This document shows, one piece after another, positions 6,460 to 13,274 of a DNA stretch of 13,274 nucleotides. The stretch is from NCBI GenBank assembly GCA_903859795.1, contig CAIOOC010000025.1, forward strand, positions 1 through 13,274, read 5' to 3'. Origin of the DNA: an uncultured Bacteroidia bacterium (lineage in GTDB: Bacteria; Bacteroidota; Bacteroidia; Bacteroidales; Prolixibacteraceae). The notes beneath the pieces were generated by a model. That model searched no databases and was not told the origin of the DNA. It worked only from the letters and a program-made list of their open reading frames with translations. Position numbers and translations under genes: made by a program. Position 1 is the first letter of the stretch; each line of letters opens with the position of its first letter.

Positions 6460-9400
6460 ATGAAAAAAATTCACCAACTTTTACTTATCCTGGTTATTGG
6501 GGTTACATGCGGATGTACCCGACAGAAACAGCCGGTTGATTATGTGGATCCTTTTATCGGCACCTCCGGTAACCGCTGGATGCTCTTCCCCGGTTCTTGT
6601 CTCCCATTCGGAATGGTCAAGCTTAGTCCCGACAATACCGATGATTATGCCATGGATGCCGGCTATGAATATAAAAATAACAGTATTTGCGGATTTGGAC
6701 ATGTCCATTCGTGGGAAATGGGTAGTTTTTTAACCATGCCCGGAACAGGAGAGATACGGATTAAACCCGGGACAAAGGAGCATCCCCAGGGTGGATATCG
6801 TTCACGAATAAACCATAACACAGAAAAGGCCTCCCCGGGGTATTATTCTGTTATGCTTGAGGATTATGGTATAAATGCTGAATTGACAGCTACCACACGC
6901 GGCGGATTTCAACGCTACACCTTCCCCAAAAATCAAGATGGGCATATTATTTTTGATCTGCAGGTGCCTGAGGAGATGAAACCAACCACTTTAGGGGCGG
7001 CCATCCGCAAGGTAAGTGACACTGAAATAGAAGGATGGGTTCATCAGGTGCAGGATTTTAATGACTATATCCTCCACTTTGTCGCCCGGTTCAATCGCCC
7101 TTTTGAAGTGATGGGTGGTTGGCATGGAACCGATATCCGGAATAAAGCTGATGTGATCACGATAACTAAAGACGAAGATATCGGGGCATTTCTTAAATTT
7201 AAACTGGGTGATAACCCCGTTGTGCTCATGAAAACCGGTATCTCCTACGTTAGCACTGAACAGGCAAGATTGAACATGGAAACGGAATTGGGTAAGTTCA
7301 GCTGGGATTTTGATGCTGCCTGTCAAAATGCAAGGGAGATTTGGAATAAACTGCTGGGAAAAATCAAAATTGAAGGTGGAACTGAGACCGATAAGATAAA
7401 ATTCTACACGAATCTCTACCATTCTTACAGCGCACGTACCATTTACAGCGACGCAAATGGAAAATATATCGATATGTGCGAAAAGGAACAGCAACTTACA
7501 GATCCTGAGTCTCCTGTAATGGGATGTGACGCCTTTTGGATGACCTTCTGGAACCTGAACCAGCTTTGGGGCCTTGTCACTCCGGATGTAAATGAAAAGT
7601 GGGTGAAGTCGGAGCTCGAAATCTATGACAAAGGGGGCTGGCTTTCCAATGGTCCCGCAGGTGTGGAATATTCCGGAATCATGGTGGCAGAACATGAGAT
7701 ACCATTGATTGTCGGGGCATGGCAAAAAGGGATACGGAATTTTGATTCCAATAAGGCATACAAGGCGATGCGTGAAATTCAGACTACATCTTCCAAACCC
7801 TATGAGTGCGGGGGATATGTCGGTAACCGGAATATCGTCCCTTATATGGCCTTGGGCTATGTTCCTGCAGGCGAGGGCCCGGTCTCATCAACGCTTGAAT
7901 ATGCCTTTGATGACTGGTGTGTGGCCCAGATGGCCAAATCGCTGGGTAAAATGGAAGATTATACCTATTTCATGCATCGGGGGCAGAATTACAGAAATGT
8001 TTTTGACAAAACAACAGGGTATGTTCGTCCAAAATATGCAGGAGGACCCTGGCTCGAAGAGTTCTCTCCGGTAATTAGTGCAGTCGGAAAGGAGGACAAT
8101 TTTGGAACCCGTGATTATGTCGAAGCCAATGCCTGGCAATACAGCTGGTTTGTCCCTCACGACCTCAAGGGGTTGATCGGACTTATGGGTAAAGATGAAT
8201 TTAATAACAGGCTTGAAGATGGTTTCAAAAAATCACTTCCAATCTTTACCAGTCAATTTGTGAATCATAGTAATCAGCCTAATATGCAGGCCGGATGGCT
8301 GTTTAACTATTCCGGAAAACCCTGGTTGACACAGTATTGGGTAAGAGAAATTCTTGATAAATATTATGGCTCAACTCCGGTTGACGGATATACAGGTGAT
8401 GAAGATGAGGGGCAAATGGGATCATGGTATGTGATGAGTGCAATGGGACTCTTTGAGATGGACGGAGGTGCATCCACCGAACCTGCTTACGAACTCTCAG
8501 GCCCAATCTTCAATAAAATAACCATTCAGCTTGATCCAAAGTACTATAAGGGTGGTGAATTAGTCATCGAAGCAAAAAACAGTTCCTCTCAGAACAGGTA
8601 TATCCAATCTGTAAATTTTAACGGTAAACCATTGGATAAGTTCTGGATCCGGCATTCTGAACTCATCGAAGGTGGTAAACTGGAATTTATTATGGGACCC
8701 GAGCCAAACAAATCCTGGGCGGTAAACAGTGTCCACCCTCAGGTAATGGATGTCGATCCGATAGTTGCAACCCCGTCGCTCATCGAAACTGAACGGATGT
8801 TTCTGGACGAGCGTGAGGTTAAAATAGGTTGTAATACACCGGATGCTGAGATCCACTTTTCACTGAACGGAACCGTACCCGACAGGAATTCAGCTCTTTA
8901 TCAGAGACCATTTAAAATAAACAAGACTACGACAGTGAAGATGATTGCTTATAAAGGAAAACAACAAAGTTTAGAATCTGAAGCTGACATCATAAAGGCG
9001 GGAATGAGTAAGCCTGTTCTTATGGGAATCCTGGAACCGGGTCTTTCTTTTAAATACATTACCGGGTCATTTCGGATGGTTAACGAGTTTATGAAACTTG
9101 AACCATTAAAATCGGGGATCGTACCCAATTTCTCAATTGAACCGCGTGAGAGCGAGCAGTATTTTGCATTTATTTATGATGGCATTATTCAAATTCCGAA
9201 GGACGGATTATACATTTTATATCTCGCAACCAATGATGGGGGACGGTTGTTAATAGATGGTCGCTTACTGATCAATAACGACGGGTTACATCCATTGGCT
9301 GAGATCTACAAACCTGTTGCTCTTAAGGCTGGTCCGCATCCTGTTTTGGTTCAGTACTTTCAGGAAGGGGGAGGTATGGGGTTGAAGGTTTCGTGGCAGG

Positions 9401-9462
9401 GACCCGGGTTCGCGAAAGAGGAAATTCCGGCCAAAGTATTGTTTCACAAGAAGAACGGATAA
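6460..9462 (+). CDS. Divergent GH92 glycosidase with CHB_HEX_C and PA14 domains (GH92-B)
   Basis: A GH92 member of 1000 residues, probably exported as a lipoprotein: the leader ends V-T-C-G-C with C19 as the likely lipidated cysteine. The residues after it (T-R-Q-K-Q) are not acidic, so the usual Bacteroides surface-export signal is absent. The GH92 N-domain is clear (V-D-P-F-I-G-T; P-F-G-M-V-K-L-S-P-D-N; G-F-G-H-V-H). In the catalytic domain V-E-A-N-A-W-Q-Y (E555), S-S-T-L-E-Y-A-F-D-D-W and the acidic G-D-E-D-E-G-Q-M (D647-D649) are kept. Three motifs kept by GH92-A and largely by GH92-C differ: W-D-T-F-R is W-M-T-F-W (360-364), L-P-M-W-P is L-S-N-G-P (395-399) and H-G-N-E-P is H-S-N-Q-P (603-607). 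A chitobiase C-terminal-like domain (near 797-825, with L-N-G in place of L-D-G) and PA14 (about 860-998) complete the same architecture as GH92-A. It is probably active but on a linkage or sugar other than that of its neighbours. It lies in the middle of the tight three-gene group. Confidence 0.93.
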   Translation: MKKIHQLLLILVIGVTCGCTRQKQPVDYVDPFIGTSGNRWMLFPGSCLPFGMVKLSPDNTDDYAMDAGYEYKNNSICGFGHVHSWEMGSFLTMPGTGEIRIKPGTKEHPQGGYRSRINHNTEKASPGYYSVMLEDYGINAELTATTRGGFQRYTFPKNQDGHIIFDLQVPEEMKPTTLGAAIRKVSDTEIEGWVHQVQDFNDYILHFVARFNRPFEVMGGWHGTDIRNKADVITITKDEDIGAFLKFKLGDNPVVLMKTGISYVSTEQARLNMETELGKFSWDFDAACQNAREIWNKLLGKIKIEGGTETDKIKFYTNLYHSYSARTIYSDANGKYIDMCEKEQQLTDPESPVMGCDAFWMTFWNLNQLWGLVTPDVNEKWVKSELEIYDKGGWLSNGPAGVEYSGIMVAEHEIPLIVGAWQKGIRNFDSNKAYKAMREIQTTSSKPYECGGYVGNRNIVPYMALGYVPAGEGPVSSTLEYAFDDWCVAQMAKSLGKMEDYTYFMHRGQNYRNVFDKTTGYVRPKYAGGPWLEEFSPVISAVGKEDNFGTRDYVEANAWQYSWFVPHDLKGLIGLMGKDEFNNRLEDGFKKSLPIFTSQFVNHSNQPNMQAGWLFNYSGKPWLTQYWVREILDKYYGSTPVDGYTGDEDEGQMGSWYVMSAMGLFEMDGGASTEPAYELSGPIFNKITIQLDPKYYKGGELVIEAKNSSSQNRYIQSVNFNGKPLDKFWIRHSELIEGGKLEFIMGPEPNKSWAVNSVHPQVMDVDPIVATPSLIETERMFLDEREVKIGCNTPDAEIHFSLNGTVPDRNSALYQRPFKINKTTTVKMIAYKGKQQSLESEADIIKAGMSKPVLMGILEPGLSFKYITGSFRMVNEFMKLEPLKSGIVPNFSIEPRESEQYFAFIYDGIIQIPKDGLYILYLATNDGGRLLIDGRLLINNDGLHPLAEIYKPVALKAGPHPVLVQYFQEGGGMGLKVSWQGPGFAKEEIPAKVLFHKKNG

Positions 9463-9465
9463 AAA

Positions 9466-10656
9466 ATGCCTCCAGGAAGATTATTCTTTTTATTCATTTA
9501 TTTATTTACAACCTGTTGCGCCTCATTGCCGCTGTGCGGTCAAACGCTAAAGGTTCCAGGTGTCGTTGTAGACCACATTCCTGCATCTACGAAAACCTTT
9601 ATCGGTTCACCAAGTATTTGCATCCTTCCGAATGGAGATTATATCGCGTCACATGACTTTTTTGGGCCGGCCACAACAGAACATACTCAGGCTTTATCAG
9701 CAGTTTATAAATCGACAAACCGTGGAAAATCCTGGAAAAAAATCTCTGAGATTCACGGGCAGTTCTGGTCAAATCTGTTTGTCCACCATGATGTTTTATA
9801 TCTCATGGGAACCTGGAAACACCATGGTAATTTAATCATCCGCCGTTCTTCAGATGGGGGAGTCACCTGGTCTGAGCCTTCAACCAGCACGAAGGGACTC
9901 CTGCTCGAAGGCGAATATCATACCGCCCCGATGCCAATGGTCATACACAACGGCCGAATCTGGAGGGCAATTGAAAATGCAAAGTCCGAAAGTAAGAAAT
10001 GGGGAATTCGCTATAGTGCTATGGTGATCTCAGCGCCTGTAGATTCCGATTTGCTTTTGGCATCAAACTGGACAGTAACTAATTTTCTGACTCACAACCC
10101 TTCCTATCTAGACGGTAAATTTGGAGGTTGGATTGAAGGTAATGCGGTTGTTACGCCTGAAGGGAAACTTATTGATATTCTTCGTGTTGCAACTTCTGAA
10201 AAGGGAAAGGAGCTGGCGGCAACAGTAAATATCAGTGCAGATGGATTAACCGCTTCTTTTGACCCTTCAGTTGGTTTTATGGATTTTGTGGGAGGTGCCA
10301 AAAAGTTCTCAATTCGCTATGATGAGAAATCGAAACGATATTGGACAATTTGCAATAGAACAACACCTGACTACGCCACATTGGATGCCGGTTCTGTTCG
10401 CAATACCCTTGTGATTAAGAGTTCATCCGATCTGAAGAGCTGGACGATTCACAAAGTGTTACTGCATCATCCCGACGTTCTTAAACATGGTTTTCAGTAT
10501 GTCGACTGGCAATTTGAAGGTAAGAATATAATCTTTTTATCAAGGACCGCCTGGGATGATGAATTCGGAGGAGCGGATAACTTCCATAACGCTAATTACC
10601 TGACCTTTCACCGGATTAAGAATTTCAGAAAGCTTCAAAGTCATATGGTTAAATAA
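9466..10656 (+). CDS. Exported sialidase-like beta-propeller (BNR/Asp-box) protein
   Basis: A 396-residue protein with a hydrophobic leader (about 1-25; cleavage after L-C-G is plausible, and C17, C18 and C24 also leave a lipoprotein possible). It shows a sialidase-superfamily beta-propeller: Asp-boxes at S-T-N-R-G-K-S-W (83-90, with N for the usual D) and S-S-D-G-G-V-T-W (128-135), and a degenerate strand S-S-D-L-K-S-W further on. The first blade reads I-G-S-P-S-I (46-51), where classical GH33 sialidases have the R-I-P motif supplying an arginine that binds the sialic acid carboxylate. A true neuraminidase is therefore doubtful, and another exo-glycosidase or a lectin-like role is possible. 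The C-terminus (N-A-N-Y-L-T-F-H-R-I) looks complete. It starts one codon after the GH92-B stop and in the same frame, so it is almost certainly co-transcribed with GH92-B. Function within the family is not recognised. Confidence 0.82.
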   Translation: MPPGRLFFLFIYLFTTCCASLPLCGQTLKVPGVVVDHIPASTKTFIGSPSICILPNGDYIASHDFFGPATTEHTQALSAVYKSTNRGKSWKKISEIHGQFWSNLFVHHDVLYLMGTWKHHGNLIIRRSSDGGVTWSEPSTSTKGLLLEGEYHTAPMPMVIHNGRIWRAIENAKSESKKWGIRYSAMVISAPVDSDLLLASNWTVTNFLTHNPSYLDGKFGGWIEGNAVVTPEGKLIDILRVATSEKGKELAATVNISADGLTASFDPSVGFMDFVGGAKKFSIRYDEKSKRYWTICNRTTPDYATLDAGSVRNTLVIKSSSDLKSWTIHKVLLHHPDVLKHGFQYVDWQFEGKNIIFLSRTAWDDEFGGADNFHNANYLTFHRIKNFRKLQSHMVK

Positions 10657-10751
10657 TTAATGATTAATGCTTTATAAAAACAACTGAAAGAGTAGACCCC
10701 CCAAAACAGAAATGTTTCAGAGATACAATTAAGGTTCTAAATTATAATCGA

Positions 10752-13103
10752 ATGATAAGAATATTAAGGTACTTGGTTTACAGTATTATATCGCTACTGG
10801 TAATTTTTGCAATGGTAATTTTTTATTTCTATGTCGGTTACCAAAGAACGGTAGGGGTAAAGCAGGGACAGATGCAGGTTCCGGTCAAACCGGGAGAGCT
10901 TGGAAGTTGGGTAAATCCTTTTATCGGAACAGGCGGTTTCCCGACATATACGAGTGCTGATGATATTCCAGGTGTAACAGTTCCGTTCGGGATGGTAAGA
11001 CTAAGTCCGGATACTCAATTTTTTCTGGATCCTTTATGGGCAGAGAATAAAAGCATAAGCACGGCAGGTTATTATTACGGTGATCATAAGATCCTGGGAT
11101 TCAGTCATACCCGGCTAATTGGAACGGGGGCCTATGATGGTGGTCATTTTAGAGTATTTCCCTCTTCGGGCGAAGAAAGTCAAAAGAATTACAACGATGG
11201 AAAGTATCTTGAATTCTCTCATAAGGATGAAGTTGCCTTTCCCGGTTATTATGCTGTAAGGTTTTCCAACGATGCAATTCTTGCTGAACTGACAGCAAGC
11301 GAACGAGTGGGAATGCATAGATATACTTTCTCAGGAAAGGAGCAGCCTCATATTCTGATTGACGTTTCAAGTGCATTAGGAACCACTCATACTACCGAGG
11401 GAGAGGTTCAGATAAATCCGGATAAACGTGAAGTGGTTGGCGAAATCCGGACTTTTGGTTCATTTGCCGGACGATACGGTGGCGAAAAGATATATTTCGC
11501 TGCACGTTTTTCGCAGCCCTTTGCCGGTTACAGCGTATGGTCGGGGAAGGATATTCTAAAAGGCCAACCTGCGGCCCAGGGAAATAAGGTGGGAGCAGAC
11601 TTAAGTTTCAAAAAGGAAGGAGGCAACCAGATCGTTGAACTAAAACTGGGTATCTCGTATGTCAGTATCGAAAATGCAACGACCAATCTTGAATCAGAGG
11701 CGGGTAACGTGAGTTTTGATGAAATGGTTTCCAGAGCTAAACTGGCCTGGGAAGATAAACTTGCTTCAATAAATATTGAGGGGGGCACTGATGATCAGAA
11801 GCATATCTTTTATACTACGCTATACCATTCGCTTCAGATGCCTACGATCTTTAATGATGTAAACGGCGACTATATGGGTTTTGACAAAAAGGTTCACCAG
11901 ACAACAGATTTCCGATATTTTACCGATTTATCATTATGGGATACCTTCCGCACAATTCATCCGCTTTACACATTGATTGCTCCAAAGGAACAGCGTGATA
12001 TTATGGTCTCACTTGTGAAGATGTGCGAACAGGGCGGTGCACTTCCAAGGTGGCCTGCGGGGTATGGTTACACAGGTTCTATGCTTGGGGCCTCGGCGGA
12101 TATTGTTATTACAGAATCGTATCTTAAGGGGATTCAGAATTTTGATGTGGAAACAGCCTTCCAGGCTATGCGTAAGGCTGCATTAGGTATAGAAGTCAGA
12201 AGGGAAGGATTTAACCCGCGGGGAGGGATGGCCGATTGTCTGAAATACCACTATTGCCCTGATGATCTGATGGATAAATCAGTAAGTAAAACGTTGGAGT
12301 ATTGCTATGCCGATGACGCTATTTCAAAACTTGCAAAGGCGCTTGGGCATGATGAAGATGCCAAATTATTTGCCGATCACTCGAAATTTTACAAAAATAT
12401 ATGGAACCCGGAAACTCAGTATTTCCACCCCAGGAACACAACGGGTGAATTTGTGAAAAAATTCAAACCTTTGAAATTAACTTATCTCGATTTTGATCAC
12501 GAATATACAAACGGATATGTCGAAGGAAGTGCCTTGCAATGGAGATGGGCGTTATTCTTTGATCCCGAAGGGTTGGTTTCCCTCTTTAAAAGCCGGGAAT
12601 ACTTTATCAGTGAGTTAAATGATTTTTTTGACCTTTCAGATCCGAAACGCGGCACTTTCAGTCCAGGCTCCTATTACTGGCATGGTAATGAACCTGACCT
12701 TCATTCCGCCTACCTGTTTAATTCAGCAGGCCGGCCGGATCTGACACAGAAATGGGTACGATGGATTCTGGACAATAAATATGGAGCAGGTTACGAAGGT
12801 ATTGACGGTGATGATGATGCCGGAACTTTATCCTCGTGGTATGTCTGGAGCTCATTGGGAATCTACCCCATTGCAGGTTCAGACCGGTATCAGATAGGAG
12901 CACCACTTTTTAAGAAGGCAACAATAAAAATCGGGGATAAAATTCTTAATATTGTGGCCGATAACTATGCACCTGAAAATAAATACGTTCGTACCGTATG
13001 GTTGAACGATGTTCTTCTGGATCGCTATTGGATAAAACATTCGGAAATTGCAAAGGGGGGAACCCTTCGTTTTGAGATGACCAGTATACCGGTTCATCAA
13101 TAA
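10752..13103 (+). CDS. Membrane-anchored GH92 alpha-mannosidase-type enzyme (GH92-C)
   Basis: A 783-residue GH92 protein made of one catalytic unit. Residues about 7-30 form a long hydrophobic helix after M-I-R-I-L-R with no clear cleavage site or lipobox, so it is probably a signal anchor holding the enzyme on the periplasmic face of the inner membrane. The GH92 domain begins at W-V-N-P-F-I-G-T (from about 54) with P-F-G-M-V-R-L-S-P-D-T and G-F-S-H-T-R-L-I-G-T-G. Catalytic-domain motifs are canonical: S-L-W-D-T-F-R (394-400), L-P-R-W-P, S-K-T-L-E-Y-C-Y-A-D-D, V-E-G-S-A-L-Q-W (E591), H-G-N-E-P (644-648) and D-G-D-D-D-A-G (D687-D689). It stops soon after the last GH92 strand and lacks the accessory domains of the other two copies. 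Where GH92-A has M-L-G-Y-H-S this copy has M-L-G-A-S-A, so its substrate pocket may differ. A 95-base spacer without a clear promoter separates it from the preceding gene, so it may belong to the same operon. It probably trims mannose from imported oligosaccharides. Confidence 0.93.
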   Translation: MIRILRYLVYSIISLLVIFAMVIFYFYVGYQRTVGVKQGQMQVPVKPGELGSWVNPFIGTGGFPTYTSADDIPGVTVPFGMVRLSPDTQFFLDPLWAENKSISTAGYYYGDHKILGFSHTRLIGTGAYDGGHFRVFPSSGEESQKNYNDGKYLEFSHKDEVAFPGYYAVRFSNDAILAELTASERVGMHRYTFSGKEQPHILIDVSSALGTTHTTEGEVQINPDKREVVGEIRTFGSFAGRYGGEKIYFAARFSQPFAGYSVWSGKDILKGQPAAQGNKVGADLSFKKEGGNQIVELKLGISYVSIENATTNLESEAGNVSFDEMVSRAKLAWEDKLASINIEGGTDDQKHIFYTTLYHSLQMPTIFNDVNGDYMGFDKKVHQTTDFRYFTDLSLWDTFRTIHPLYTLIAPKEQRDIMVSLVKMCEQGGALPRWPAGYGYTGSMLGASADIVITESYLKGIQNFDVETAFQAMRKAALGIEVRREGFNPRGGMADCLKYHYCPDDLMDKSVSKTLEYCYADDAISKLAKALGHDEDAKLFADHSKFYKNIWNPETQYFHPRNTTGEFVKKFKPLKLTYLDFDHEYTNGYVEGSALQWRWALFFDPEGLVSLFKSREYFISELNDFFDLSDPKRGTFSPGSYYWHGNEPDLHSAYLFNSAGRPDLTQKWVRWILDNKYGAGYEGIDGDDDAGTLSSWYVWSSLGIYPIAGSDRYQIGAPLFKKATIKIGDKILNIVADNYAPENKYVRTVWLNDVLLDRYWIKHSEIAKGGTLRFEMTSIPVHQ

Positions 13104-13143
13104 ATAATTCGATAATTGGTAAATTTGACAATTCGGCAAATTC
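13104..13143. repeat. Five-unit degenerate 8-base tandem repeat
   Basis: Directly after the GH92-C stop codon, 40 bases divide into five 8-base units with consensus close to [AG][TC]AATT[CG]G: 13104-13111, 13112-13119, 13120-13127, 13128-13135 and 13136-13143. The third and fifth units are shifted variants. The third unit, TAAATTTG, also fits the Bacteroidota -7 consensus TAnnTTTG, but no -33 element stands at the proper distance. From memory, AATTTG-type periodic repeats are common between genes in Bacteroidota. Its role, if any, is unknown. Confidence 0.55.
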
Positions 13144-13181
13144 AAAAAAAATAAATCTTCAATAAATTTTGTAATATTAAG

Positions 13182-13274
13182 ATGAGGAAACTTGTATTTA
13201 TTATAATTGCAATCACGTTGTTTTGCTCTGGAGTGGCAGAAGGTCGGGGAAAATTTTTTAAGAAGATAGTTGCA
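13182..13274 (+). CDS. Start of an exported protein, cut by the window edge
   Basis: An ATG at 13182, 78 bases after the GH92-C stop, opens a frame that runs to the end of the window (31 codons). It encodes M-R-K-L-V followed by a hydrophobic stretch (F-I-I-I-A-I-T-L-F) and then a polar, basic segment (G-R-G-K-F-F-K-K): the layout of a signal peptide. C15 is preceded by phenylalanine, so it is not a good lipobox. An A-rich stretch (around 13178) precedes the start, as for the other genes here. Too little is visible to name a function. Confidence 0.6.
   Translation, partial: MRKLVFIIIAITLFCSGVAEGRGKFFKKIVA

Noticed and set aside
6991..7725. Long open frame on the minus strand (244 codons) inside GH92-B
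   Set aside because: It lies entirely within a well-supported GH92 coding region, has no recognisable domain, and reads as a by-product of codon use on the plus strand.
8275..8277. The E-to-Q change in GH92-B as a sequencing error (one base, GAG to CAG)
   Set aside because: It comes with several independent changes in neighbouring motifs (G to S in the same motif, W-M-T-F-W, L-S-N-G-P), so it fits a divergent clade better than an error.
10704..10717. AAACA-GAAA-TGTTT hairpin in the spacer before GH92-C, as a possible terminator
   Set aside because: Only five mostly A-T pairs and no T-run after it. It may be chance; the rest of the 95-base spacer shows only a run of six C and no promoter match.
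12879..13145. Minus-strand open frame running from the 8-base repeat into GH92-C
   Set aside because: Its N-terminal part merely translates the degenerate repeat and the remainder is antisense to GH92-C; no start context or family signal.
1..13274. CRISPR arrays, tRNA/rRNA genes, insertion sequences, SusC/SusD genes, phage or defence genes
   Set aside because: Looked for on both strands; no long exact direct repeats, tRNA-like folds, transposase or phage-type proteins, or TonB-dependent receptor sequences were seen.

Overview
The window looks like chromosomal DNA of a Bacteroidota bacterium, probably an environmental Bacteroidales/Marinilabiliales-type glycan degrader. The grounds are AT-rich spacers, A-rich start contexts without clear Shine-Dalgarno sequences, a TAnnTTTG-type -7 candidate, and a dense run of exported family-92 glycosidases. 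The lineage is inferred from gene content and style; there is no marker gene.

All genes are on the + strand. Region 1 (18-1325) is a six-helix membrane sensor histidine kinase with no response regulator in view. Region 2 (1443-4370) is a secreted GH92 exo-alpha-mannosidase-type enzyme (GH92-A) with a chitobiase-C-like domain and a PA14 domain at its C-terminus. Region 3 is a tight run of three genes: NPCBM-GH27 alpha-galactosidase-type enzyme (4493-6445), a second, divergent GH92 with the same C-terminal modules and a lipoprotein-like leader (GH92-B, 6460-9462), and a sialidase-like BNR/Asp-box protein (9466-10656), with gaps of 14 and 3 bases. Region 4 (10752-13103) is a third GH92 (GH92-C) that carries an uncleaved-looking membrane anchor and no accessory domains. 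The start of another exported protein (13182 onward) is cut by the window edge.

Together the genes look like the exo-acting, side-chain-trimming part of a locus for an alpha-mannosidic glycan that also carries alpha-galactose and possibly a further cap: a fungal galactomannan or phosphomannan, an algal mannan, or eukaryotic N-glycans. No SusC/SusD pair, endo-acting enzyme or transporter is visible, so uptake genes would have to lie outside.

The point most worth a second look is GH92-B. It keeps the fold and the acidic C-terminal catalytic motif, but its W-D-T-F-R, L-P-M-W-P and H-G-N-E-P motifs, intact or nearly so in its neighbours, have become W-M-T-F-W, L-S-N-G-P and H-S-N-Q-P. This suggests a changed specificity. 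Also notable are a sialidase-like protein without the usual N-terminal arginine motif, two spacers with degenerate 8-10 base periodic repeats, and three GH92 paralogues with three different export signals.
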